Source of the DNA: Aliivibrio sifiae | GTDB taxonomy: Bacteria > Pseudomonadota > Gammaproteobacteria > Enterobacterales > Vibrionaceae | Direction of reading: 5' to 3' | Assembly: GCF_002954715.1 (NCBI RefSeq) | Contig: NZ_MSCP01000002.1 | Coordinates: 1,497,569 to 1,561,568, forward strand | Length of the DNA stretch: 64,000 bases | Shown: one piece after another, positions 1 to 8,883 of the stretch | Layout of the letters: each line of letters begins with the position of its first letter | Position numbering within the stretch: position 1 is the first letter of the stretch | The notes under the pieces: model-generated | The model's input: the letters and a program-made list of their open reading frames with translations, nothing else | Told to the model about the DNA's origin: nothing | The model's database searches: none | Program-made: the position numbers and the translations under genes

Positions 1-133
1 GTTAATTGGCACCATCGTTTCTGGCACCTTTTTAACCCAAGGATTCAATTGGCCTATTTATATTTTAGCTGCACTCGTAGTTGCAGTAAGTAAAACCAGT
101 GAAATAGCATTAAATAAATTAGCTGACAAATGA
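1..133 (+). CDS. sypL: 3' end of SypL-like O-antigen ligase/polymerase family membrane protein (partial)
   Basis: An open frame enters from the left edge and stops with TGA at 131-133. The 43 visible residues are hydrophobic (a segment reading WPIYILAALVVAV) and end in a short polar tail, as at the C-terminus of a polytopic membrane protein. The identity rests mainly on position: in the V. fischeri syp locus the gene just before sypM is sypL, an O-antigen polymerase/ligase-like protein. Only the tail is in the window, so the function cannot be confirmed here. Confidence 0.6.
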   Translation, partial: LIGTIVSGTFLTQGFNWPIYILAALVVAVSKTSEIALNKLADK

Positions 134-178
134 AGCAATAAACAAGTGAACCCACCAAACTTATCGATTCCAAATCGA

Positions 179-193
179 TTCTCAAAATGAGAA
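179..193 (+). promoter_or_regulatory. SypG-type enhancer (upstream activating sequence) for sypM
   Basis: The 15-mer TTCTCAAAATGAGAA is a near-perfect palindrome (TTCTCA / TGAGAA) and fits the published Syp enhancer pattern TTCTCANNNTGMNWN. It lies about 60 bases upstream of a sigma-54-like -24/-12 element and has a matching partner in front of sypP. Seen: the motif and spacing. Known: SypG is a sigma-54-dependent response regulator that activates the syp promoters. Inferred: binding at this copy. Confidence 0.8.
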
Positions 194-252
194 ATCTCAC
201 TAAAGTAAAAAACAGCCTAATCCAATCTATTGATAAATAAATAAAAAATAAT

Positions 253-268
253 TGGCACAATCCATGAA
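253..268 (+). promoter_or_regulatory. Sigma-54-type promoter of sypM
   Basis: TGGCAC at 253-258 matches the -24 box, followed after 5 bases by ATGAA at 264-268 as a weak -12 box (consensus TTGCA/T). It sits 38 bases upstream of the chosen sypM start and 60 bases downstream of the SypG-type enhancer. The -24 half is strong and the -12 half is poor; the enhancer makes the call. Confidence 0.7.
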
Positions 269-306
269 GTATTCATTGTATGCATTATCAAAAAAGGAAT
301 GCCACT

Positions 307-1062
307 ATGAGTACCTTATCCGTTTATCGCTTAAAACAATGGTTAAAAGAAGGCGATAGTCCATTAGCTTCTGGTCTATTTCAAATAGCTAAATCGATTC
401 GTTATTTTGAATTACCAATGCCTCGCTTCTTGAATCAAATCTTCTATGGATTACATCGAACCATTACGACTCAATGGCAGGCCTTCATTCATCTCGTTTT
501 TTACGTTCCCGCTTTTAAAGGGCGTTTAAGTTCATACGGAAAACGAACGTTATTGTATGGGGGACTGCCTTTTTTTAGTGGTCCATTAACCATGAGCATT
601 GGTGATGATTGCCGAATATCAGGTCAAACGACCTTTAGTGGACGAACTACTTCAGAAAACCCCACGCTAACCGTTGGAAATAATGTTGATATCAGTTGGC
701 AAACAACAATTGCAGTTGGCAATAAAGTCGTTATTAGCGACAACGTTCGCATTGCTGGGCAAGGTTTTTTGTGCGGTTATCCAGGGCATCCAATTGACCC
801 AACCGATCGCGCATTAGGTAAAGCTGATTTAAACAGTCAAGTCGGTGACATCGTTTTAGAAAAAGATGTTTGGCTTGGGTCTCGCGTGAGCATTATCGGT
901 AATGTAACCGTAGGAGAAGGCACTATTGTCGCCTCAGGCAGTGTTGTTACCAAAAGCTTACCTCCATTTGTATTGGCTGGCGGTAATCCTGCAAAAGTAA
1001 TCAAACAACTGGATATAACAAGCGCAGAAAGCATCAAAGAGGAGATCCATCATGAAGCATGA
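307..1062 (+). CDS. sypM: SypM, hexapeptide-repeat acetyltransferase of the syp exopolysaccharide locus
   Basis: A 251-residue protein whose second half (about residues 95-240) is a left-handed beta-helix of hexapeptide repeats (VGNNVDI, VGNKVVI, LEKDVWLG, VGEGTIVASGSVV), ending in the usual GNPAKVI signature of acyltransferases of the WbbJ/maltose-acetyltransferase type. It probably O-acetylates a sugar of the syp polysaccharide from acetyl-CoA in the cytosol. I prefer the ATG at 307 because AAGGA lies 8 bases upstream; the in-frame ATG at 280 has no such site. The gene is first after the sigma-54 promoter and overlaps the start of sypN by 11 bases, so the two are likely translationally coupled. 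Confidence 0.85.
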   Translation: MSTLSVYRLKQWLKEGDSPLASGLFQIAKSIRYFELPMPRFLNQIFYGLHRTITTQWQAFIHLVFYVPAFKGRLSSYGKRTLLYGGLPFFSGPLTMSIGDDCRISGQTTFSGRTTSENPTLTVGNNVDISWQTTIAVGNKVVISDNVRIAGQGFLCGYPGHPIDPTDRALGKADLNSQVGDIVLEKDVWLGSRVSIIGNVTVGEGTIVASGSVVTKSLPPFVLAGGNPAKVIKQLDITSAESIKEEIHHEA

Positions 1063-2203
1063 TCTGATTGTTTTTGGCGAAGATTGGGGTGGTTTACCCT
1101 CTAGTACTCAACACTTGATTAAGCAGCTCTCTCTTACTAGAAAGATAATCTGGGTGAACTCCATTGGGTTACGTCAGCCAAACTGGTCATTGCATGACAT
1201 TAAACGCGCTTGGAAAAAGCTAACGCAGCCTAAAACAAAAAAAGAAACAGAGTCAACGGCTAATGACTCTCCCTTTCAAGTGGTGAATTTAAAAACAATT
1301 CCAGCCCCAAAAAGACGATTTGCGCGTTGGATAGCAAAACAATTAATCGTAAAACAATTGAAACCACTGATAAAAAAAGCAGAATTAAAAAATCCAATCT
1401 TATGGACGTCATTACCAACAGTGGCAGATATTTGTGGCAGCTTAGGTGAATCTAGGATCATTTATTATTGTGGCGATGATTTTGGCGCTTTAGCAGGTGT
1501 CGACCATGATGTCGTCCTTGCTCATGAGGAAAGATTAGTAAAAAAATCAGACATTATTTTGGCTGCAAGCCCAGTACTGTGTGACAAATTCCCAAAAAAC
1601 AAAGTGAAGTATCTACCTCATGGTGTTGATTTTATTCTCTTTAACCAACCGGTTTACAGAGCAAAAGACTTACCTAATGATGGACGTCCTATTGCCGGAT
1701 TTTATGGCAGTTTATCGAAATGGCTTGATTATGAATTACTTAATCACGTTATTGAGGTTAACCCTGATTGGCACTTCATTTTTATTGGCCAAAACGAGTT
1801 GCCTTATAACCCTCTTGTTAAACGAGAAAATGTTCATATATTAGGGCCAAAGCCACACTATCAATTACCGCGCTATAGTCAACACTGGCAAGTGAGTTTA
1901 TTACCCTTTGTAAAAAATGAGCAAATAAGATCCTGCAACCCACTAAAGCTACTTGAATACTTAGCGACAGGGACACCAATAATTAGCACTGATTTTCCAG
2001 CGCTAGCCCCTTATAAATCAGCAATTCACACTGTAAATTCAGTAAATGAATTCAATACAAGTTTAAATACCATTCAACAAAATTGGTTTAAACCTAATAA
2101 ACTAGAACGCCATAAACAAATACAGCAACAAACAAAGCTAATTAAAGCGCACACATGGCAAGCCAAAGCTAAACAACTTGATTTTTGGTTGGAGGCCTTA
2201 TGA
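1052..2203 (+). CDS. sypN: SypN, glycosyltransferase
   Basis: A 383-residue GT-B fold glycosyltransferase. The second half has a family-1/4-like donor-binding region (AGFYGSLSKWLDYELL, then KLLEYLATGTPIIST, in which the conserved Glu of the E-x7-E type motif is visible). There is no signal peptide, so it acts in the cytosol, adding a sugar to the lipid-linked syp repeat unit. The start overlaps the end of sypM and has a GGAG site just upstream. The stop overlaps the sypO start in an ATGA. The name comes from family and gene order (acetyltransferase, glycosyltransferase, chain-length protein); the sugar is unknown. Confidence 0.82.
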   Translation: MKHDLIVFGEDWGGLPSSTQHLIKQLSLTRKIIWVNSIGLRQPNWSLHDIKRAWKKLTQPKTKKETESTANDSPFQVVNLKTIPAPKRRFARWIAKQLIVKQLKPLIKKAELKNPILWTSLPTVADICGSLGESRIIYYCGDDFGALAGVDHDVVLAHEERLVKKSDIILAASPVLCDKFPKNKVKYLPHGVDFILFNQPVYRAKDLPNDGRPIAGFYGSLSKWLDYELLNHVIEVNPDWHFIFIGQNELPYNPLVKRENVHILGPKPHYQLPRYSQHWQVSLLPFVKNEQIRSCNPLKLLEYLATGTPIISTDFPALAPYKSAIHTVNSVNEFNTSLNTIQQNWFKPNKLERHKQIQQQTKLIKAHTWQAKAKQLDFWLEAL

Positions 2204-3708
2204 TTACATTAAGCCAACGTATTTTCATTATTATAGAGTCAGCGTGGCGTCGGCGTTATCTGATTGCGATACCTATCTTATTAATGCCAATAATAGGGTT
2301 AACAATTGGAAAGCTGACTCCTAAATATTACGACTCACATACAAGTATGTTGATTCAAGAGACGGCAAAAATGAATCCATTCCTTGAGGACTTAGCGGTT
2401 TCAACCATGTTGAAAGAACGTTTAAGTTCGTTACAAACCTTATTGCACAGCCGTCATATTTTAGGTTTGGTTGCCGAAGAAAGAGGGTATATACATGACT
2501 CGATGTCTCCTCAGGCTATTGATAATGCTGTGGCTCACTTATCTAATAACCTATCTGTCACTATGGCGGGTAAAGACCTTATTCGTATTGATTATCGTTC
2601 GACAGAACAAGAAGGAATGAAAGACACACTTGAAGCCGTCAGCCGACATTTTACAGAGCAATTACTCGCACCTGAGCGCTCATCAATGAAAGATTCAAGT
2701 CAGTTTTTAGCAGAAAATATTTCTTTTCGCCGCGAAGCGTTAGATATAGCAGAGGAAAAATTAGCTCAATTTAAAAGCAGAGAAAACACCATTCTACCTG
2801 AGATGCAAATCACCAGTTTGGATCGATTAACCAAACTAAAACAACGCCTATATGAACGTCAAGCTGAGTTAGCTGGGGCAAAAAAACGTCTCGGTTCAAT
2901 TGATTTACAATTATCAAAAACCAACCCAGTAATTGGTAAAATAGAAGAACAAATCATTAGAATTCGTGGAGAACTGACCTTACTTCAAGCGAAGTACACT
3001 CCACAGCACAGTAAAGTTCAAGGTAAATTAAGAAACCTCAATCGATTAGAAGAAGAGCGTAATCGTCTACTTTCTCAAACTCAACCAAGTTTGAGCAGCG
3101 AACAACTGTGGGATATTGCCAGCAGCAATAGCGTAGAAGATTTAGCAAAAGCGCCACCAATCTTACTTTCTCAGCTTGAAGAATTACAAAAAGCGACCAG
3201 CAAAGTGGATGCGTTAACTGAAGAAACTAACGTACTAGAAAGCATGATAAAAGATCTTGAAATGCAAGCCGCTAATTTCGGAAAAAATGAAAAAGAGTTA
3301 TTTCAATTACAGCGAGATTTAGCCTTAAAACGCCAACTATACACAGATCTAGTTGAGCGATTTGAGATGGCTAAATTAACCAGTTCTCTCGGTATTTTTG
3401 AACAAGATAAACGAGTAAAAATCATTGATAGACCTTATACGCCAAACAGTCCATCCAACTTACCTAACCTATTATTTATCATTGCCGGGTTATTTGGCGG
3501 GATTGGATTGGGAATTGGATTAGCGGTCATTGCCGAATTATGTGATACCACGATTCGAAGAAAAGATGAAATAGCCACATTGAATTCCGCGCCAATATTA
3601 AGTCGAATTCCAGTGCAAACAACAACTCATTTTACGAAAAATCGCACTAACCAAAGAACACCAAATAATACATACTCCACCCATCAATTATTTGATCAAC
3701 ATACCTAA
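2200..3708 (+). CDS. sypO: SypO, Wzz/GumC-type polysaccharide chain-length determinant
   Basis: A 502-residue inner-membrane co-polymerase: N-terminal membrane helix about residues 15-35, a long periplasmic region rich in predicted coiled coil (about 150-400, with runs of E/K/Q/L), and a C-terminal membrane helix near 424-447 followed by a short cytosolic tail. There is no Walker-type BY-kinase domain. It should set the length of the exported syp polymer. The ATG at 2200 is preferred because GGAGG lies just upstream and the codon overlaps the sypN stop as ATGA; the longer reading uses a TTG at 2185. Last gene of the sypM-N-O unit; an enhancer and promoter for sypP follow. Confidence 0.85.
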   Translation: MITLSQRIFIIIESAWRRRYLIAIPILLMPIIGLTIGKLTPKYYDSHTSMLIQETAKMNPFLEDLAVSTMLKERLSSLQTLLHSRHILGLVAEERGYIHDSMSPQAIDNAVAHLSNNLSVTMAGKDLIRIDYRSTEQEGMKDTLEAVSRHFTEQLLAPERSSMKDSSQFLAENISFRREALDIAEEKLAQFKSRENTILPEMQITSLDRLTKLKQRLYERQAELAGAKKRLGSIDLQLSKTNPVIGKIEEQIIRIRGELTLLQAKYTPQHSKVQGKLRNLNRLEEERNRLLSQTQPSLSSEQLWDIASSNSVEDLAKAPPILLSQLEELQKATSKVDALTEETNVLESMIKDLEMQAANFGKNEKELFQLQRDLALKRQLYTDLVERFEMAKLTSSLGIFEQDKRVKIIDRPYTPNSPSNLPNLLFIIAGLFGGIGLGIGLAVIAELCDTTIRRKDEIATLNSAPILSRIPVQTTTHFTKNRTNQRTPNNTYSTHQLFDQHT

Positions 3709-3728
3709 TTTATGCAGTTTTAATTTCA

Positions 3729-3743
3729 TTCTCATTTTGAGAA
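3729..3743 (+). promoter_or_regulatory. SypG-type enhancer for sypP
   Basis: TTCTCATTTTGAGAA is a 15-base palindrome with the same two half-sites as the copy at 179-193; only the central bases differ. It lies 48 bases before a TGGCAC -24 box. Two matched sites in front of two transcription units of one locus give strong internal support. Confidence 0.83.
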
Positions 3744-3791
3744 AAAAAACCTTTCAAACGATAACCATCTAATTTAAAAGGAAATTAAAAC

Positions 3792-3807
3792 TGGCACAAA
3801 CCATGCA
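3792..3807 (+). promoter_or_regulatory. Sigma-54-type promoter of sypP
   Basis: TGGCAC (3792-3797), a 5-base spacer and ATGCA (3803-3807) match the -24/-12 pattern, with one mismatch in the -12 box. The sypP start is 69 bases further down. Confidence 0.78.
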
Positions 3808-3875
3808 ATCTACTAGTTATAGTGCAGAAAGGTAATTTAAGAGTAAACAGAAATATTATTATGAAGGAGCTAACC

Positions 3876-4964
3876 ATGAAAACTATTGTTCACGTCGTTC
3901 AACATCTTGCACCTGGTGGGCTAGAAGCCATGGTTTTAGATATGTTGACGTTTACGAACCCTAAACACAACATCATGGTAGTGAGCTTAGATGGTACGTT
4001 AGATAGCGCACTCAATGGTTGGCCTAGATTAAAAGAATACCAACATCAGCTTATCTTTTTAAATAAACCAGCAGGGTTCTCATTATCAACCATTAGTCAG
4101 TTGCTAACCGTTTTTAAAGAATACAAGGTTGATGTAGTCCACTCTCATCACATTGGTCCTTTGCTTTATTCTGGTTTCGCTGCAATGTTAAACCGTAAGG
4201 TAAACCATGTTCATACCGAGCATGATGCTTGGCATTTAAATACAAAAAAACACCTCTACTTACAAAAATTGGCTCTTTCTTTATCTAAACCAAAATTGGT
4301 TGCAGATGCTAATTTTGTAAAAAACACCTTAAAAAATATTTTCCAAGAATACCCCATCCACACAATAAAAAATGGCATCGACCCTTATAAATTTACAACA
4401 GGAAACAAACATCAGGCCAGAAAAGAATTAGGTCTGCATTTGCCTAAAAACATAAAACTTATTGGTAATGCTGCTCGTTTAGAAGCAGTAAAAGGGCATC
4501 CAAATTTAATAGAGGCCATGATCTTTTTAAAAGATGATTACCACTTACTATTAGCGGGTTCGGGAACTCAAAAAGACTACTTACAGCATTTAACTCGCCA
4601 ATATAAATTAGAAGACAGAGTCCATTTTCTTGGTCACATTGAGCAAATGCCAACTTTCTATCAATCACTGGATATTTTTTGTCTTCCATCGAATAACGAA
4701 GGCTTCCCACTTTCAACCTTAGAAGCTCAATCTTGTGGAATACCTTGTGTCGCACACAACGTCGGAGGTGTTTCTGAAACCTTGTGCCCAACATCAAGTA
4801 AATTAGTGAATAATAACCTTCCATTATCACTCGCAACAGCAATAGAAGAACTAACAAACCAACAAATACAAGATAATCCAAGAACATTTATCTTAAATCA
4901 CAACGATGCTAAATCCATGGCAAGCGCCTATGAGAACCTATATTTTTCAGGAGTATCTATATGA
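3876..4964 (+). CDS. sypP: SypP, GT4-family glycosyltransferase
   Basis: A 362-residue GT-B glycosyltransferase of the GT4 type. The N-terminal domain opens with IVHVVQHLAPGGLEAMV, with the glycine-rich loop of the family. The donor-binding domain shows GNAARLEAVKGHPNLIEA and the E-x7-E motif in NNEGFPLSTLEAQSCGIP. Cytosolic; adds a sugar to the syp repeat unit. The ATG at 3876 has AAGGAG at 3864-3869; two earlier in-frame starts (3822 and 3861) lack a good site. The gene heads the sypP-Q-R unit behind its own sigma-54 promoter, and its stop overlaps the sypQ start (ATGA). Confidence 0.85.
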   Translation: MKTIVHVVQHLAPGGLEAMVLDMLTFTNPKHNIMVVSLDGTLDSALNGWPRLKEYQHQLIFLNKPAGFSLSTISQLLTVFKEYKVDVVHSHHIGPLLYSGFAAMLNRKVNHVHTEHDAWHLNTKKHLYLQKLALSLSKPKLVADANFVKNTLKNIFQEYPIHTIKNGIDPYKFTTGNKHQARKELGLHLPKNIKLIGNAARLEAVKGHPNLIEAMIFLKDDYHLLLAGSGTQKDYLQHLTRQYKLEDRVHFLGHIEQMPTFYQSLDIFCLPSNNEGFPLSTLEAQSCGIPCVAHNVGGVSETLCPTSSKLVNNNLPLSLATAIEELTNQQIQDNPRTFILNHNDAKSMASAYENLYFSGVSI

Positions 4965-6145
4965 ATACTGTCCTTATCATCCTTACCTCTCTTAGTATTT
5001 TTGCTGTGGTTTACCATCATGCGCTGTATCCGATGTTTTTACGTTGGTTTTCAGCACGACACCCACAACACAGCGTAGATGTCACACCAAGAGGCTTTCA
5101 TCAATCAAAGCTTGATCGCACCTTACCGACAATCACCATGATTATTCCAGCGTATAATGAACAAGAATGGATAGCGGATAAAATTCGTAACCTGTCTTGC
5201 CTTGATTACCCTTCAAACAAGCTATCAATAATTATTGCCAGTGATGGATGTACAGATAAAACGCTTGAGATTGCCTATAACACCATTCAAGAAGCTGTGT
5301 GTTCTGATGTGCATATTGAAGTTCATGACTTTGAGCACAACCAAGGGAAAGTGGCACTGCTTAATCAATTAATCCCTCAATACAGCAGCGATATCATTGC
5401 CCTAAGTGACGTATCAGCCTTACTTTCATATGATGCCTTACTTATCGCAGCAAAACACTTTGAAAACCCAAATGTCGGCGTCGTGAACCCGACATATCAC
5501 CTGCTTGATCCGAGCTCAGAGGGTGAGAAAAAATACTGGGAATACCAAACTAAAATCAAGCAACAAGAATCAACCCTTGGCTCTAGCTTAGGTTCTCATG
5601 GCGCTTTCTACTTATTCAGACAAGAATTATTTACCCCATTAGATAAAGACGCCATTAATGATGACTTTATCTTACCAATGAAAATAGTAGAACAAGGCTA
5701 TCAAGCCATTTATGAGCCAAGCATTAAAGCTTTAGAATTAGAACACGTAATGCAAGATGAAGATTTCACTCGACGTCTAAGAATATCAGCAGGGAACCTG
5801 CAACAATTGCTGCGCTTATTTCCACTACTAAACCCAAAATACAAAGGCACTGCATTTACTTTTTTCTCTGGAAAAGGGCTAAGGTTAACCATGCCTTATT
5901 TCATGATTTTCGCTTATATCGGTTCTATTTTTCTTCTATCAAATCCCATTTTCTTAGTTGCATTTATCGGACAAACCTTAGGTTATGGTATTGGATTAAT
6001 GGGGTTTCTTTTCCCTACCTTATTCTCAAATAAATATTGCCAAACGTTAACCTACTTAGTCACAGGACACACCGCAAACTTATTAGGTGGACTTAACTAC
6101 CTATTTAATAAACCCACCTCTTTTTGGCATCGTGCGCACAAATGA
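4961..6145 (+). CDS. sypQ: SypQ, membrane-bound GT2 glycosyltransferase
   Basis: A 394-residue processive-type family 2 glycosyltransferase. An N-terminal membrane helix is followed by the GT-A domain (TMIIPAYNEQEWI near residue 55, then IIIASDGCTDKT), a DxS-type metal loop (ALSDVSALL), NDDF and the RRLRISAGNL helix. Two to three membrane helices close the protein. The layout is that of cyclic-glucan/PgaC-like synthases in the inner membrane. It overlaps sypP by 4 bases and is followed 15 bases later by sypR, so one operon. The substrate sugar is not visible. Confidence 0.84.
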   Translation: MNTVLIILTSLSIFAVVYHHALYPMFLRWFSARHPQHSVDVTPRGFHQSKLDRTLPTITMIIPAYNEQEWIADKIRNLSCLDYPSNKLSIIIASDGCTDKTLEIAYNTIQEAVCSDVHIEVHDFEHNQGKVALLNQLIPQYSSDIIALSDVSALLSYDALLIAAKHFENPNVGVVNPTYHLLDPSSEGEKKYWEYQTKIKQQESTLGSSLGSHGAFYLFRQELFTPLDKDAINDDFILPMKIVEQGYQAIYEPSIKALELEHVMQDEDFTRRLRISAGNLQQLLRLFPLLNPKYKGTAFTFFSGKGLRLTMPYFMIFAYIGSIFLLSNPIFLVAFIGQTLGYGIGLMGFLFPTLFSNKYCQTLTYLVTGHTANLLGGLNYLFNKPTSFWHRAHK

Positions 6146-6160
6146 TTAAGGAAGCATATT

Positions 6161-6805
6161 ATGATGGATTCTTATTACACTATTAATCAACCAATCATTA
6201 GAGCAAAGCGTATTTTCGACATTTGCCTATCACTCATTGGTTTATTGCTCACTTTACCTTTGTTTCCTTTCATTGCATTAGCGATTAAGCTCAATTCAAA
6301 GGGGCCAATATTCTATCGTCAATTACGCGTTGGAAAGGCAATGCCAGAGCAAGTTCAGGTTTTTGAAATGATTAAATTTAGAAGCATGGTACAAGATGCA
6401 GAAGTAGCAACAGGAGCAACGTTAGCAACCAAAGGCGATACTCGAGTCACTCTTGTTGGTCGCTTTTTACGAAAAACCCGTTTAGATGAATTGCCACAGT
6501 TTTTCAATGTTCTAAAAGGGGACATGTCGCTAGTTGGCCCAAGACCAGAAAGACCAACTTTCTATAATAAATTGGAACGAGAAATCCCTTACTTTAGTGA
6601 GCGCACTTATGGTGTATTACCAGGGATCACCGGACTTGCTCAAATCAACCAAGGTTACGATACCTGTATTGATGATGTTCGTTCAAAAGTAGGGTTTGAT
6701 CATAGCTATGCATTGTCATTAAGATCCATATCGAGTTGGTTAAAGTCTGACATCTCTATTTTGTTGATGACAATAAAAGTAATGCTTTTTGCTCGAGGAC
6801 AATAG
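6161..6805 (+). CDS. sypR: SypR, initiating undecaprenyl-phosphate sugar-phosphotransferase
   Basis: A 214-residue bacterial sugar transferase of the WbaP C-terminal (monotopic PGT) type. It has a re-entrant hydrophobic helix at about residues 18-42, the basic GPIFYRQLRVGK stretch, KFRSM, then the catalytic RLDELPQFFNVL and SLVGPRPERP motifs. The enzyme should transfer the first sugar-1-phosphate to undecaprenyl phosphate, starting repeat-unit synthesis. AAGGA lies upstream of the ATG. Last gene of the syp locus in the known order; I see no strong terminator in the 148 bases before binA. Confidence 0.88.
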   Translation: MMDSYYTINQPIIRAKRIFDICLSLIGLLLTLPLFPFIALAIKLNSKGPIFYRQLRVGKAMPEQVQVFEMIKFRSMVQDAEVATGATLATKGDTRVTLVGRFLRKTRLDELPQFFNVLKGDMSLVGPRPERPTFYNKLEREIPYFSERTYGVLPGITGLAQINQGYDTCIDDVRSKVGFDHSYALSLRSISSWLKSDISILLMTIKVMLFARGQ

Positions 6806-6953
6806 CCAGCATATTCTTACACCAACAGATACAACCACTTACTTTATAAATAGTAAGACATCACAGTATTACAAATGAGACGAATGCGGAGTATATTTAC
6901 CTGCTAGTATGACAATATGTGTAAATTTTTTGCTGGTTACTAGGTGCCTTAAT

Positions 6954-8846
6954 ATGCAGAAGTCGCTAACGTCTTCGATTATCATTCCTGAAAAAATACA
7001 ACAAGATTGGCAGAACATGCTTAATGTACTTGCCGATCTTGCGAAGGTGCCTGCTGCTCTTGTTATGCGTATTGATGAAGATAATATGGAAGTTTTCTCA
7101 TCCAGTTCATCTAATGGAAACCCTTATATTGAGGGGCATAAAGAACCGCTAAATCAGAATTTGTATTGCGAACACGTTGTTAAACACCGCCACCAATTAA
7201 TCGTTCCAAATGCATTAAAAGATTCAAAATGGAAAGACAGCCCTGATGCCTCTCTTAATATGATTGCATATTGTGGCCTACCTTTATTTTGGCCAGATAA
7301 CACACCATTTGGCACGGTTTGTCTTCTTGATAATAAAGAAAACACATTCAGCCAAACTTATCAGCAACTATTAAAAACATACCAACAATCTATTGAAGCA
7401 CAGCTTAGTATCCTATTTCAGCATTCCGAGTTACTAAAAAACCATCAAAGACTACAACAAGAAATCGCAAAAAATAATAAACACATAAATGAAATAAACA
7501 CAAAATTAGCCAATGAAATCGATTCTCGACGAGCTGCAGAGCAAAAAGTTGAATACCATAAAAATCATGATGTTGGCACCGGATTCTTAAACCCAATCGC
7601 TCTCTATCGCCACATGGATAAATTGATAAACACAAATCAGCAGTTTGTTTTATTGCATATCCATTTTGCAAATAGTCGAAAAATTCAACAAGAACATGGA
7701 CATTCCGTCTTTGACCTTCTATTGACTCAATATCGCTCCAAATTAACCAAAATAACCGATACCTCCGTCACTGGCCGCTTAGACTCCTCCGACATTTTAC
7801 TCATCGTCCATGCTGATAAAGAAAAACTGCCTCAACTCTGTCATCATCTTTCCGAAATTGGACAAGCCAGTTTCTCAAATAATAATGAAACCATACACCT
7901 ACAAAGCTATATTGGCGGAGTGCATTCTAAAGACGATGCCTCTCGCACTGAATTATTACAATGTGCTTATAATACAGTGGTTGAATGCCAAAATTTAGGT
8001 AAAACATTTACCATTTCAGATCGTTCTCTACCAATCAAATCAACCCTCTCTGAGCACAGAATTGAAGGTTATTTATTAGAAGCTGTACGTAACAATGATC
8101 TATTTCTAAGCTATCAACCAAAAGTATGCCCTTATACAAAACGTTGGTTAGGCTGCGAAGCTCTACTACGTTGGGACCATCCTCACTTAGGCTCGATTTC
8201 TAATGATGTATTAATTCAATTAGCCGAACGAAATGGACTTATATACGAATTAGGTAATTTTGCACTTAGAAGCGCAGTACAACAAACCTCTGAATGGGTG
8301 TTACATTCACCAAGCTTTGTTACTGCCGTCAATATCTCTGCCGTGCAATTAAAAGACCCATATTTTGTTCAACACATTCAACAACTACTAGAACTCTATA
8401 ACCTCCCAGCTAAAAATTTAGAGTTAGAAGTCACTGAAAGCGGATTAATTGCAGATGAAGCACTCGCCATTGATACCTTAACTCAACTACACCAAATGGG
8501 AATATCCATTGCGCTTGATGATTTTGGCACCGGCTATGCGTCTTTCCAATATTTGAAAAAATACCCATTCGATACGTTAAAAATAGACAAGAGCTTTATT
8601 GATAACATTGAACATAATTCTGCCGATCAAAACATCGTGTGTGCCATGATTAATATTGCTAAAAAGCTACAACTAAAAGTCGTCGTAGAGGGGGTTGAGA
8701 ACATGAACCAAGAACGTTTTGTTAGCCGTGAAGGGGTTGATATTATTCAAGGCTATCTCTACTCAAAACCGATTACCTCAGACAAACTTGAGGAAGGGTT
8801 ATTTAATCAATCTTCAATTGGAAGCCCCTATTTTCAATTTATGTAG
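6954..8846 (+). CDS. binA: BinA-like GAF / degenerate GGDEF / EAL c-di-GMP phosphodiesterase
   Basis: About 630 residues. Domains: an N-terminal GAF-like sensor (about 20-150), a coiled linker, a GGDEF-like domain whose active-site loop reads GRLDSSDIL instead of GGDEF (so cyclase activity is unlikely), and a complete EAL domain from about residue 375 (CEALLRW, DDFGTGYAS, KIDKSFID, VVEGVEN). It should hydrolyse c-di-GMP to pGpG. The next gene after sypR in V. fischeri is binA, a phosphodiesterase that limits cellulose-containing biofilm; position and domains match. The ATG at 6954 begins MQKSLTSS; the in-frame ATG at 6909 would add 15 mostly hydrophobic residues and cannot be excluded. Confidence 0.8.
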   Translation: MQKSLTSSIIIPEKIQQDWQNMLNVLADLAKVPAALVMRIDEDNMEVFSSSSSNGNPYIEGHKEPLNQNLYCEHVVKHRHQLIVPNALKDSKWKDSPDASLNMIAYCGLPLFWPDNTPFGTVCLLDNKENTFSQTYQQLLKTYQQSIEAQLSILFQHSELLKNHQRLQQEIAKNNKHINEINTKLANEIDSRRAAEQKVEYHKNHDVGTGFLNPIALYRHMDKLINTNQQFVLLHIHFANSRKIQQEHGHSVFDLLLTQYRSKLTKITDTSVTGRLDSSDILLIVHADKEKLPQLCHHLSEIGQASFSNNNETIHLQSYIGGVHSKDDASRTELLQCAYNTVVECQNLGKTFTISDRSLPIKSTLSEHRIEGYLLEAVRNNDLFLSYQPKVCPYTKRWLGCEALLRWDHPHLGSISNDVLIQLAERNGLIYELGNFALRSAVQQTSEWVLHSPSFVTAVNISAVQLKDPYFVQHIQQLLELYNLPAKNLELEVTESGLIADEALAIDTLTQLHQMGISIALDDFGTGYASFQYLKKYPFDTLKIDKSFIDNIEHNSADQNIVCAMINIAKKLQLKVVVEGVENMNQERFVSREGVDIIQGYLYSKPITSDKLEEGLFNQSSIGSPYFQFM

Positions 8847-8883
8847 GTAGAATGGTAAAGGGTTTATTAAGAATGGTTAAGAT

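Noticed and set aside
54-260. 68-residue leftward hydrophobic ORF
   Set aside because: It overlaps the end of sypL and the sypM enhancer on the opposite strand, and has no ribosome binding site; a shadow of AT-rich sequence.
4459-4887. 142-residue leftward ORF inside sypP
   Set aside because: Fully inside a clear glycosyltransferase gene on the other strand; leucine-rich shadow.
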